From positions 1-64,000 of the forward strand of contig NZ_JACBYP010000009.1 in assembly GCF_018982965.1 (NCBI RefSeq): a stretch of DNA of 64,000 nucleotides. The letters are read 5' to 3'. Of this stretch, positions 1 through 7,845 are shown one piece after another (position 1 is the stretch's first letter; every line of letters starts with the position of its first letter). The DNA is from Streptomyces mayonensis (GTDB taxonomy: Bacteria > Actinomycetota > Actinomycetes > Streptomycetales > Streptomycetaceae). A program made the position numbers and the translations under genes. The notes beneath the pieces were generated by a model. That model had not been told where the DNA came from. It searched no databases and worked only from the letters and a program-made list of their open reading frames with translations.

Positions 1-85
1 CCCCCCCTCCCCCTTCGTCGCGGGGCCTCGTCTTTGTTAATACCCCCCTGGGATGGGGGAGGCGGGGCAAAAACGCCCACAGTCT

Positions 86-113
86 CCGGTGTCGCACCGG
101 TCGGCGACACCGG
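86..113. repeat. Inverted repeat upstream of bioY
   Basis: Two perfect 9-base arms, CCGGTGTCG (86-94) and CGACACCGG (105-113), are separated by 10 bases. A second short inverted repeat, GGTGAC/GTCACC, lies at 202-217. The role is unknown: it could be an operator or the terminator of a gene left of the window. I see no gene in 1-361. Confidence 0.5.
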
Positions 114-238
114 TCGCCCACGATACGGACACTCCGAATACGGAACGTCATCGCTCGGACACGGCACCGGCTCGCCCCCGTGACGCGCGCCTCGCCCCCA
201 CGGTGACCGGTGTCACCCGGGATCGGGTGTAAGTCGCG

Positions 239-321
239 CCTTTGTCGGGAGCCCACCAAGGCGTCGCTCGCCCCTTTGTCGGGCGCTGCCGGTGAACCGG
301 CCCGCCGCGCTGGGATAGCGT
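239..321 (+). promoter_or_regulatory. bioY promoter with paired direct repeats
   Basis: A likely promoter has a -35 of TGAACC (293-298), a 17-base spacer and a -10 of TAGCGT (316-321). Just upstream, the 11-mer CCTTTGTCGGG occurs twice in direct orientation (239-249 and 273-283). The 34-base spacing is about three helical turns, which suits a dimeric regulator. That it responds to biotin is an inference from the gene downstream. Confidence 0.5.
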
Positions 322-361
322 CACGGTGTCCCGACATGTCCACACCACCGCGGAGTCCCCC

Positions 362-946
362 ATGAGCACCGCTGCCGTTCCCGCCCGCCGCTCCGGGCAG
401 GTCCTCGCCGACCTCATCCCCTCCTCCCGAGTCCGGGACGTCGCGCTCGTGGCCGGCGGTGCCGCGCTCACCGGCGTCGCCGCCCAGATCGCCGTGCCCG
501 TGCCCGGCTCCCCGGTGCCGGTGACCGGCCAGACCTTCGCGGCGCTGCTGGTCGGCACCGCGCTCGGCGCCCGGCGCGGCCTGCTCTCGCTCGCGCTCTA
601 CGCCCTGGTCGGCATGGCGGGCATGCCCTGGTTCGCGGAGGGCGTCTCCGGCACCGCCGCGCCGTCGCTCGGCTACGTCTTCGGCATGCTGCTCGCCGCC
701 ACGGTCGTGGGCGCCCTGGCCCGCCGCGGAGCCGACCGCTCCATGCTGCGCATGGCCGGCGCGATGCTGCTCGGCGAGGCGCTCATCTACGCCGTCGGCG
801 TGCCGTACCTCGCCCTCGCCGCGGACATGTCCCTCGGCGCCGCGATCGCGGCCGGACTCACGCCGTTCCTCATCGGCGACCTGCTCAAGGCGGCGCTGGC
901 GATGGGCGCCGTGCCCGCCGCCTGGAAGCTGGTCGACAAGCGGTAG
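362..946 (+). CDS. bioY: Biotin transporter BioY (S component of an ECF transporter)
   Basis: Integral membrane protein of 194 aa that binds biotin and mediates its uptake, alone or with ECF energy-coupling subunits (not present in this window). The sequence is almost wholly hydrophobic with about six membrane helices. It carries the BioY-typical stretch around residues 45-85 (VTGQTFAALLVGTALG, then GMAGMPWFAEG). The ATG at 362 is preferred over an in-frame GTG at 326 because GGAG lies at 352-355 and the predicted -10 box (316-321) would place the transcript start just past the GTG. It stands alone and ends before a strong bidirectional terminator. Confidence 0.88.
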   Translation: MSTAAVPARRSGQVLADLIPSSRVRDVALVAGGAALTGVAAQIAVPVPGSPVPVTGQTFAALLVGTALGARRGLLSLALYALVGMAGMPWFAEGVSGTAAPSLGYVFGMLLAATVVGALARRGADRSMLRMAGAMLLGEALIYAVGVPYLALAADMSLGAAIAAGLTPFLIGDLLKAALAMGAVPAAWKLVDKR

Positions 947-949
947 CAC

Positions 950-1016
950 ACCGCAGGACCGCGGCAGCGCACCGCAGGACCGAGGAACCGAGGAACCGAG
1001 GTGGCGCACCGCAGGA
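950..1016. repeat. Short degenerate tandem repeats after bioY
   Basis: ACCGCAGGA occurs three times (950-958, 971-979, 1008-1016), with two copies of CGAGGAAC between the second and third. It looks like replication-slippage sequence between the bioY stop and its terminator. Confidence 0.55.
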
Positions 1017-1021
1017 TCACG

Positions 1022-1064
1022 GAAGGGGCCCGCCGGATCGCAGCAGCGACCGGCGGGCCCCTTC
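1022..1064. terminator. Bidirectional terminator between bioY and the permease gene
   Basis: Perfect 15-base arms (1022-1036 and 1050-1064) with a 13-base loop, centred between two convergent genes. It has no real T-tract on the + side beyond TTCGGTTTG, as is usual for Streptomyces hairpin terminators. Confidence 0.85.
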
Positions 1065-1091
1065 GGTTTGGGCGCGCGGCTCAGCCGGACG

Positions 1092-2534
1092 TCAGTCCTT
1101 CCCGGCGGCGGTCTTCGCCGTCCCCCACCGCTGCTTGACGACGGCCACCACGAGCACCAGCGCGGCGACGAGCAGGGACAGCAGCACGGTGGTGCGCCCC
1201 TCGTGTTCGGTGTCGGTGAGCATGTAGCCGAGCACGAAGACGATCACCGCGGTGGCCGCCCAGGTCAGATACGGGAACAGCCACATCCGTACCACCAGCT
1301 TCTCCGGGGCCTCCGCCTGGATGATCCGCCGCATCCGCAGCTGGGAGAAGCAGATCACCAGCCATACGAAGAGGGCCACGGCGCCGGAGGAGTTGACGAG
1401 GAAGAGGAAGACGGAGTCCGGGAACTCGTAGTTGAAGAAGACGGCCACGAAGCCGAACACCACGGAGACCAGGATCGCCGTCCGCGGCACCCCGCGCCGG
1501 GTGGTCCGGGCGAAGGCGCGGGGCGCGTCACCGCGCTCACCGAGCGAGAAGGCCATGCGGGAGGCCGTGTAGAGCCCGGAGTTCAGACAGGACAGTACGG
1601 ACGTCAGCACGATGAAGTTCATGATCTGACCGGCGTTCGCGATGCCGAGCGAGTCCAGCGCGGCCACGTACGACCCCTTGTCGGCGATCGACCCGGAGTC
1701 CCAGGGCAGCAGCGCGACCACCACGAAGATGGACCCGAGGTAGAACACGGCGATGCGCCAGATGATGCTGTTGGTCGCCTTGGTGACGGCACGCTGCGGG
1801 TCCTCGGACTCGCCGGCGGCGAGGGTGGGGATCTCGCTGCCCATGAACGAGAACACGACGAGCAGCACACCGGTGAGGATGGCCCCGGCCCCGTTCGGCA
1901 GGAACCCGCCGTGTTCCGTCAGGTTCCCCAGTCCCGCCTGTTCGCTGTCCACGCCGGGCAGCAGTCCGAAGACGGCCAGCCCGCCGATCACGATGAACGC
2001 GCCGATCGCGACGACCTTGATCCCGGCGAACCAGAACTCGAACTCGCCGTAGGAGCCGACGGAGGCGAGGTTTGTGGCGGTCAGCACGACCATCACGATC
2101 AGCGCCCACCCCCACTGCGGCACGGCCGGTATCCAGCCCTCCAGGATCTTGGCCCCGGCCGTCGCCTCCACGGCCAGCACCACGACCCAGAAGAACCAGT
2201 ACAGCCAGCCGATGGAGAATCCGGCCCAGGGGCCGAGCGCCCGGTCGGCGTGTGCGGAGAAGGAGCCCGAGGTCGGATTGGCGGCCGACATCTCCCCGAG
2301 CATCCGCATCACCAGCACCACGAGCGTGCCGACGAGGGCGTACGAGAGGAGGATGCCGGGACCCGCGGTGGCGATGCCGGTACTGGATCCGACGAACAGC
2401 CCGGCCCCGATGACGCCGCCGATGGCGATCATCGAGAGGTGGCGGTTCTTGAGCCCGGCCTGGAGCCCGGACCCGGGTTGCGAGGGGCCTTCGGGGCCCT
2501 CCTCGGGTTTGGTCAGGGTCGGCTGCGAAGTCAT
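1092..2534 (-). CDS. Amino acid permease (APC superfamily)
   Basis: A 480-aa transporter of the AroP/GabP/AnsP type that would import an amino acid by proton symport. About 12 membrane helices can be seen. The helix-1 signature GGVIGAGLFVGSS lies at residues 39-51, and the family's SGSFSAHADRALGPWAGFSIGWLYW block follows in helices 3-4 (residues split by the family loop). The substrate cannot be assigned from sequence. The start is the ATG at 2532-2534, preceded on the minus strand by AAGGAAA. The open frame runs much further upstream but is not credible as coding. Convergent with bioY, divergent from rpiB. Confidence 0.85.
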   Translation of the reverse strand: MTSQPTLTKPEEGPEGPSQPGSGLQAGLKNRHLSMIAIGGVIGAGLFVGSSTGIATAGPGILLSYALVGTLVVLVMRMLGEMSAANPTSGSFSAHADRALGPWAGFSIGWLYWFFWVVVLAVEATAGAKILEGWIPAVPQWGWALIVMVVLTATNLASVGSYGEFEFWFAGIKVVAIGAFIVIGGLAVFGLLPGVDSEQAGLGNLTEHGGFLPNGAGAILTGVLLVVFSFMGSEIPTLAAGESEDPQRAVTKATNSIIWRIAVFYLGSIFVVVALLPWDSGSIADKGSYVAALDSLGIANAGQIMNFIVLTSVLSCLNSGLYTASRMAFSLGERGDAPRAFARTTRRGVPRTAILVSVVFGFVAVFFNYEFPDSVFLFLVNSSGAVALFVWLVICFSQLRMRRIIQAEAPEKLVVRMWLFPYLTWAATAVIVFVLGYMLTDTEHEGRTTVLLSLLVAALVLVVAVVKQRWGTAKTAAGKD

Positions 2535-2738
2535 GGGGGGTTTCCTTTGCGCCGGTCGAGCACTTTCCCGTACGGGCGGCGTACGAGCCGGACCAGTGAA
2601 ACGGAGGCGAACGAATTCAGGAACCTTTGAATCCGGATTGTTACTTGAGGTTTTCCTGAGCTTCCACAGCTTTACTGAACCTTTTCGAGGCAGCCACCCG
2701 AGGCGTCCACCCCGCGACCCGCGTGTCACACTCGACGC

Positions 2739-3224
2739 ATGCGCGTGTATCTCGGCTCCGACCATGCGGGCTACGAACTCAAGAACCACCTCGTCGAATG
2801 GCTCAAGACGGCGGGCCACGAGCCCGTCGACTGCGGCCCGCACCTCTACGACGCCCAGGACGACTACCCGCCCTTCTGCCTGCGCGCCGCCGAGCGGACC
2901 GCCGCGGACCCCGACGCCCTCGGCATCGTGATCGGCGGCTCCGGCAACGGTGAGCAGATCGCGGCGAACAAGGTGAAGGGGGTCCGCGCGGCGCTGGCCT
3001 GGAGCGAGGAGACGGCGTCCCTGGGCCGCCAGCACAACGACGCCAACGTCGTGGCCGTCGGGGCGCGCATGCACACGCAGGACGAGGCCACGAAGTTCGT
3101 CGAGACCTTCCTCGCCACCCCGTTCTCCGGCGACGAGCGGCACATCCGCCGCATCGACATGCTCACGTCGTACGAAACGACGGGCGACCTTCCCCCCATC
3201 CCGCCCCACCACCCCCAGCAGTAA
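2739..3224 (+). CDS. rpiB: Ribose-5-phosphate isomerase B
   Basis: A 161-aa RpiB/LacAB-family enzyme interconverting ribose-5-phosphate and ribulose-5-phosphate in the pentose phosphate pathway. SDHAG is at residues 7-11 and GGSGNGEQ at 66-73. The position of the catalytic cysteine of E. coli RpiB is not Cys here; instead Glu72 is present, as in mycobacterial RpiB, where a glutamate acts as the base. RQHNDANVVAVGAR follows near residue 97. The rpiB-nei pair has the same order as in Mycobacterium tuberculosis (Rv2465c-Rv2464c), near tig-clpP. Confidence 0.92.
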   Translation: MRVYLGSDHAGYELKNHLVEWLKTAGHEPVDCGPHLYDAQDDYPPFCLRAAERTAADPDALGIVIGGSGNGEQIAANKVKGVRAALAWSEETASLGRQHNDANVVAVGARMHTQDEATKFVETFLATPFSGDERHIRRIDMLTSYETTGDLPPIPPHHPQQ

Positions 3225-3868
3225 CACCCACCGCCCTGCCCGCCGGCAGACCCGGCGGACGAGGCTCCGGACCCTGGTGCGGGATGCCACCCACGCCCCG
3301 CCCCGGCGAGCCGTCCCTCCGCCTCCGCGACAGGCACTCCACCCCGGCAGGAGCGTCCCGGAGCCCGCGCCGTGGACACCGCCGCCCGGCCGGGCCGGGG
3401 CTCCGGGGCCGTCTCCCGCACCCCGGCCCGGCGTGCGGATCCGCGGACTCCGTCACATGCCTCCGGCCCGGCGGGAGGGACCCGGCTGCGTGCCACGCAC
3501 ACCGTCCGGCGGGAGCCGAACCCCGGTTGCACGTCAGGGAGCTGAGCGCCACGCACCCCGCTCCGCGAGCGGAACCCGGACTCCGCGGCAACCCCGCGAG
3601 GGCGGAACCGCCTGTGTGCCGAGCGCCAACCCGACGCAGCAGGAACCCGGCTCCGCCGCGCAGGGAGGCGCCCCCCCCGCCGGGGGACGGAGCGGAGCCC
3701 CCGGGGCCGAGCCGAGCCCCTCGACGGGGGGCCGCAGTCCCCGCCGGGGGCCGGGGCGGAGCCCCGGGTAAGTCCAGCCTCTCGACCGACCGAGTCGGGC
3801 GGGCGGGTGGGCGAGAACTCGAACAGAACCCCCGGAGCACACCGCCCCTCCCCGAGAAAGGACCCCCC
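3225..3868. other. 640-base GC-rich intergenic region with repeated hairpins
   Basis: I see no credible gene here. The stretch repeats variants of GGAACCCGGCTCCG several times. It ends in compact hairpins such as CCGGGGC-GGA-GCCCCGG (3751-3767) and GCGGAGCCCCCGGGG (3692-3706). An open frame continues from nei upstream through it, but its composition is repeat-like rather than protein-like. Confidence 0.6.
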
Positions 3869-4675
3869 GTGCCAGAAGGGCACACGATTCACCGACTGGC
3901 CCAGGACTACACCGCCGCCTTCGCCCGGACGGCAGTCCACGTCACCAGCCCCCAGGGCAAGTTCGCCGACGCCGCCGCCCTCCTCGACGGCACCGTCCTC
4001 ACCACCGCCGACGCCCACGGCAAACACCTCTTCCTGGGCTTCGGCGCCGGCTGGGTCCACATCCACCTCGGCCTCTTCGGCAAGGTCACCTTCGGCCCGG
4101 CCCCCGCGCCCCCGCCCACGGACACCGTCCGCCTCCGCCTGGCCGGCGACACCGCGTACGTCGACCTCCGCGGCCCCACCACCTGCGCCCTGATCACCGA
4201 GCCGGAGAAGCAGGCGATACACGACCGCCTCGGCCCGGACCCCCTGCGCCCGGACGCCGACCCGGAGGCCGCCCACCGCCGGATCTCCCGCAGCCGCACC
4301 ACCGTCGCCGCCCTGCTCATGGACCAGAAGGTCGTCGCCGGCGTCGGCAACGTCTACCGCGCCGAGGTCCTCTTCCGCCACGGCATCGACCCGTACCGCC
4401 CCGGCAAGGACCTCACCCGCGCCGAGTGGGACGCGATCTGGCAGGACCTCGTCGGCCTCATGCGCGAGGGCGTACGGAACAACCGCATCGACACCGTCCG
4501 CCCCGAACACACCCCCGAGGCCATGGGCCGCCCGCCCCGCGTCGACGACCACGGCGGCGAGGTCTACGTCTACCGCCGGGCGAACCAGCCCTGCCACGTG
4601 TGCGGCGGCCCCGTCCGCACCGCCGGCCTCGCCGCCCGCAACCTCTTCTGGTGCCCCGCCTGCCAGCAGCGGTAG
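3869..4675 (+). CDS. nei: Fpg/Nei family DNA glycosylase (Nei1 type)
   Basis: A 268-aa base-excision repair glycosylase/AP lyase that removes oxidised bases. The start is GTG (3869) with GAAAGGA at 3855-3861; it places the catalytic Pro2-Glu3 of PEGHTIHRLA at the N terminus, as required for Schiff-base chemistry. The H2TH region includes LLMDQKVVAGVGNVYRAE (about residues 150-167). The C-terminal zinc finger is C-x2-C-x16-C-x2-C (CHVC ... CPAC). The sequence resembles M. tuberculosis Nei1 (Rv2464c) closely. It is convergent with the acetyltransferase gene, only 10 bases away. Confidence 0.92.
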   Translation: MPEGHTIHRLAQDYTAAFARTAVHVTSPQGKFADAAALLDGTVLTTADAHGKHLFLGFGAGWVHIHLGLFGKVTFGPAPAPPPTDTVRLRLAGDTAYVDLRGPTTCALITEPEKQAIHDRLGPDPLRPDADPEAAHRRISRSRTTVAALLMDQKVVAGVGNVYRAEVLFRHGIDPYRPGKDLTRAEWDAIWQDLVGLMREGVRNNRIDTVRPEHTPEAMGRPPRVDDHGGEVYVYRRANQPCHVCGGPVRTAGLAARNLFWCPACQQR

Positions 4676-4685
4676 CACCCCGCGC

Positions 4686-5948
4686 TCAGAACCCGTGCGG
4701 CAGCCACGGCGCGACGTCCGACCCGAAACCCACCGACGCCGCCGCCAGCGCCCCCGGCCGCACCGCACGCACCCGTCCGGCCGCACCCAGCGACGCCAGG
4801 CTCACACCCCCGAGGTACGCCGCCCCCAACTCCCGTACGGACAGCGCGAGGTCGGCGGCGTCGGTCGTTCGCTCGCAGGACGCCCCCTTCGGGTCCCCGC
4901 TCAGCCGCCAACGCCCCGCGTTCCAGGGGCAGAAGGCGTCCTCGACCTCGAACACCACGTCCACCGGCGCCCGGTAGGTCCGCGCCGCGAGCGCCGCCCC
5001 CACGTCCACCAGCCGGACGTACAGCGCGTCCCGCAGCGACGGCCGGCACCGCCGGAGGTCCGAGACCTGGTGCTGCCACGCCTCGTCGACCGGCCGCCCC
5101 CGCACCGCCAGCTTCGAGGTCAGGTCGACGCCGAGGAGGAAGCGCCACAGCGCCGCCTCGCTCGCCGGATCCAGCCCGGCGAGCGCCTTCAGCTCCACCG
5201 TGCCGGCGGGCCCCGCGTCGTTCCAGCCGGGCCGCACCCGGAACCGCGCGTACCCGGTGACCGCGCCGTCCCGCCGGGCCAGCACGCACTGCAGCGGCGA
5301 GGCGCCCTCCCGCTCGACGGGCGGGTCCAGCACCCCCATCCGCTCCCAGCCGGGCCGCCGGGCCAGCATCCCCGGCCGCCCCGGCACCAGCCGCGCGTAC
5401 ACGGCCTCGCACGCGTCGAGCGCCTCCTCGGGCGCCGTGTACCGCACCCGTACGTCATCCGTGCCCGCCGGCACCGACAGCCGGACCCGGTCCGTGTCGA
5501 TCTCCGCGTTGACCTCGAAGGTCGCGGCGGCGTACCCGAAACGGCCGTAGATCGCCGGTTCGGAGGCCGTCAGCACGGCCAGCGGCTCGCCCCAGGACCG
5601 TACGTCGTCCAACTGCCGCCGCATCATCGACGTCAGTACACCCCGCCGCCGGTGCGTGGCGGCGACACCCACCATCGTCACGCCCGCCGCGGGCACCTCC
5701 GCACCGCCCGGCACCGTCATCCGGAAGCCGAACGCCCCCGCCGACCCCACGGGCTCCGCACCCTCCCAGACGCCGATCGAGCGGTCCACCTGCGTCAGTT
5801 CCCGGTACAGTGCCAGCCGCTCGGGCGCCTCCGCGACCCCGCCGAAGGCACGGATCAGCGACCCGTACCAGGTGTCCCACTCGTCACGCCGCAACACCCG
5901 CAACTCCGTGGTCGCCGCGCCGCCGTCCTCACCCGTGAACCGTTCCAT
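4686..5948 (-). CDS. Eis-like GNAT family N-acetyltransferase
   Basis: A 420-aa protein with the three-part build of the Eis (enhanced intracellular survival) family. It has an N-terminal GNAT domain with the acetyl-CoA loop VAATHRRRGVLTSMM (about residues 94-108), a second degenerate GNAT region, and a C-terminal sterol-carrier-like domain ending in Phe420. In Eis the C-terminal carboxylate lies in the active site. Family members acetylate amines, including aminoglycosides in mycobacteria; the substrate here is unknown. Start ATG at 5946-5948. It diverges from the phosphatase gene at 6112. Confidence 0.85.
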   Translation of the reverse strand: MERFTGEDGGAATTELRVLRRDEWDTWYGSLIRAFGGVAEAPERLALYRELTQVDRSIGVWEGAEPVGSAGAFGFRMTVPGGAEVPAAGVTMVGVAATHRRRGVLTSMMRRQLDDVRSWGEPLAVLTASEPAIYGRFGYAAATFEVNAEIDTDRVRLSVPAGTDDVRVRYTAPEEALDACEAVYARLVPGRPGMLARRPGWERMGVLDPPVEREGASPLQCVLARRDGAVTGYARFRVRPGWNDAGPAGTVELKALAGLDPASEAALWRFLLGVDLTSKLAVRGRPVDEAWQHQVSDLRRCRPSLRDALYVRLVDVGAALAARTYRAPVDVVFEVEDAFCPWNAGRWRLSGDPKGASCERTTDAADLALSVRELGAAYLGGVSLASLGAAGRVRAVRPGALAAASVGFGSDVAPWLPHGF

Positions 5949-6020
5949 GCCTCATGCGTACCAGGGCCGTACGAAGTCGGGCGAAGGAATTTCCACAGGG
6001 TTGCGGCGCGACGTCCGTTC

Positions 6021-6102
6021 GTGAAGTTCACTGTGAAGTCCGGCCCCGGACGGGGGACAAGTGGGACCTCCCGTGCCAAGCGGCCGGTCCGATGGATAGG
6101 GT
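6021..6102 (+). promoter_or_regulatory. Leaderless promoter and palindrome before the PP2C phosphatase gene
   Basis: TAGGGT at 6097-6102 lies nine bases before the ATG, the usual pattern for a leaderless Streptomyces mRNA. Upstream is the 11-base palindrome GTGAA-G-TTCAC (6021-6031), followed by another GTGAAGT, a possible operator in this divergent region. Confidence 0.45.
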
Positions 6103-6111
6103 CCCGAACTA

Positions 6112-7299
6112 ATGACAGCAGGACGACAGCGGCGTGCGGCGGCCGAGACGTTCACGGCCCGGTGCAAGAAGCAGTGGCACCGGGCCCGCGTCGGCGTGCG
6201 CAGGGCCGCCGTCGACTACTTCCGCGGCGACGGCTCGGACTGGATCGCGCTCGCCGGGCTCCTCCTGACCATCCCCGTCATCGCCGCCACCACCATGGCC
6301 AACTCCGTGTGGTGCTCGCCCTCCGCGCTGGTCGTCCCGATCGTCGCCGGCGGCCTGCTGCTGCGCCCCGCGAGCCTGCTCGGCCTGTACGCGGCGGCGG
6401 CCACGGCGCTGATCGTGGAGTCCATACAGCTCGGCCCCTACACCGAGGGCCCCTCCCGGGTCACCCCCGGCGTGGTGCTGGTCGTCGCGGCCTGCGGCTT
6501 CTTCGGGCTGATCGTCGCCCAGTTCCGCAGCCGCGTCGGGGTGCCCTGGCGGCGCGGCGGCACCATGCTCTTCGACCTGCGCGAACGCATCCGGGTCCAG
6601 AGCAAGCTGCCCCGGCTGCCGAAGGGCTGGCACCAGGAGATGGCGCTGCGCCCGGCCGGCGGCCAGTCCTTCTCCGGCGACTTCGTCGTCGCGGCCCGCA
6701 CGGGCGGCGGCCGCACACTGGAGGTCGTCCTCACCGACGTCTCCGGCAAGGGCATGGACGCGGGTTCACGCGCCCTGCTGCTGTCCGGCGCCTTCGGCGG
6801 ACTCCTCGGCAGCCTGCCCCCGCACGCCTTCCTGCCGGCCGCCAACGGCTACCTGCTGCGCCAGGACTGGGACGAGGGCTTCGCCACCTCCATCCACCTC
6901 GTCCTGGACCTCGACTCAGGCGACTACGAGCTGTACTCCGCGGGGCACCCGCCGGGCCTCCAGCTCAGCGCGGGCACCGGCCGCTGGGAGGAGAAGTCGG
7001 CCGAAGGACCGCTCCTCGGGGTGTACGACGGTGCGCAGTTCGACTCCGTGAAGGGCTCGCTGCGCGCCGGAGACGTCCTGATGCTCTTCACCGACGGCCT
7101 CGTGGAGACCTCCGACCGGGACATCTCCGAGGGCATCGACCGCCTCACCGGCGAGGCCGACCGCTATGTCGCGGGCGGCTTCCACGGCGCCGCCTGGCAC
7201 CTGATCGAGGCGGTGGCCAAGGACGTCAACGACGACCGGGCGCTGCTGCTGATCTGCCGGGAGGGCCCGACGGCCCAGTCCGCGGCGACGGCCGGCTGA
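6112..7299 (+). CDS. Membrane-anchored PP2C/SpoIIE-type serine/threonine phosphatase
   Basis: A 395-aa protein with a cluster of membrane helices at about residues 42-140 and a cytoplasmic RsbU/SpoIIE-like PP2C domain from about 165 to the end. Metal-binding motifs are visible: GGQSFSGDF near residue 183, TDVSGKGMDA near 205, SAGHPPG near 278 and LFTDGLVET near 322. Such phosphatases usually act on anti-anti-sigma factors. No anti-sigma gene is adjacent, so the partner is unknown. There is no Shine-Dalgarno sequence before the ATG; translation is probably leaderless. The HD gene follows after 13 bases. Confidence 0.85.
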   Translation: MTAGRQRRAAAETFTARCKKQWHRARVGVRRAAVDYFRGDGSDWIALAGLLLTIPVIAATTMANSVWCSPSALVVPIVAGGLLLRPASLLGLYAAAATALIVESIQLGPYTEGPSRVTPGVVLVVAACGFFGLIVAQFRSRVGVPWRRGGTMLFDLRERIRVQSKLPRLPKGWHQEMALRPAGGQSFSGDFVVAARTGGGRTLEVVLTDVSGKGMDAGSRALLLSGAFGGLLGSLPPHAFLPAANGYLLRQDWDEGFATSIHLVLDLDSGDYELYSAGHPPGLQLSAGTGRWEEKSAEGPLLGVYDGAQFDSVKGSLRAGDVLMLFTDGLVETSDRDISEGIDRLTGEADRYVAGGFHGAAWHLIEAVAKDVNDDRALLLICREGPTAQSAATAG

Positions 7300-7312
7300 C
7301 ACACTGGACGAC

Positions 7313-7816
7313 GTGTCCGACACCACCCCGCCGCCCACGCCGCCCACGCCGCCCGAAGACCGCCCCGGCCCCCGTCCCCGCCTCTCCCTGGCGGAGGTCG
7401 AGACCGCCGCCAGGGCCGCCCACGCCGGGCAGACCGACAAGGCGGGCCGGCCCTACGCCGAACACCTGCGGGCCGTCGCCGAGGGCGTACGGCGCCGCGG
7501 CGGCGACGACGACCAGATCGCGGCGGCCTGGCTGCACGACGCCGTCGAGGACGACGCTCTCCCGGAGCGGTGGCTGAACGGAGCCGCGCTGTCCCGCCGC
7601 ACCAAGGACATCGTCCTGGCCCTCACCCGGCGGCCCGGGGAGCCGCCCGAGGCGTACGCCGCGCGGATCCTGGCCACACCCGGCGCACGACTGGTCAAGG
7701 AGGCGGACCTGGCACACAACGCCGACCCGGCGCGGCTCGCGGTCCTCGATTCGGCCACCCGCACACGACTGGCCGAGAAGTACACGCGGATGCGCGCGCT
7801 TCTCGGCCAGGGGTGA
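7313..7816 (+). CDS. HD-domain phosphohydrolase, (p)ppGpp-hydrolase-like
   Basis: A 167-aa single-domain HD protein resembling the hydrolase half of RelA/SpoT. It shows HAGQTDKAGRPYAEH (about 39-53), the metal-binding AWLHDAVED (about 77-85) and KEADLAHNAD (about 136-145), which match the H...HD...D pattern. It could be a small alarmone hydrolase; the actual nucleotide substrate is not shown. The first 25 residues are a Pro/Thr-rich tail of doubtful importance. It starts with GTG 13 bases after the phosphatase stop, so the two are probably cotranscribed. Confidence 0.72.
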   Translation: MSDTTPPPTPPTPPEDRPGPRPRLSLAEVETAARAAHAGQTDKAGRPYAEHLRAVAEGVRRRGGDDDQIAAAWLHDAVEDDALPERWLNGAALSRRTKDIVLALTRRPGEPPEAYAARILATPGARLVKEADLAHNADPARLAVLDSATRTRLAEKYTRMRALLGQG

Positions 7817-7845
7817 TCGCGGGGAGGGATCGCGCGGTACGCGCG

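Noticed and set aside
3284..3868. N-terminal extension of the nei reading frame
   Set aside because: Fpg/Nei enzymes need Pro2 at the N terminus; the GTG at 3869 provides it and has its own ribosome site.
2864..4786. A 640-codon minus-strand frame over rpiB and nei
   Set aside because: It crosses two well-identified genes on the other strand and an intergenic repeat region and shows no family features.
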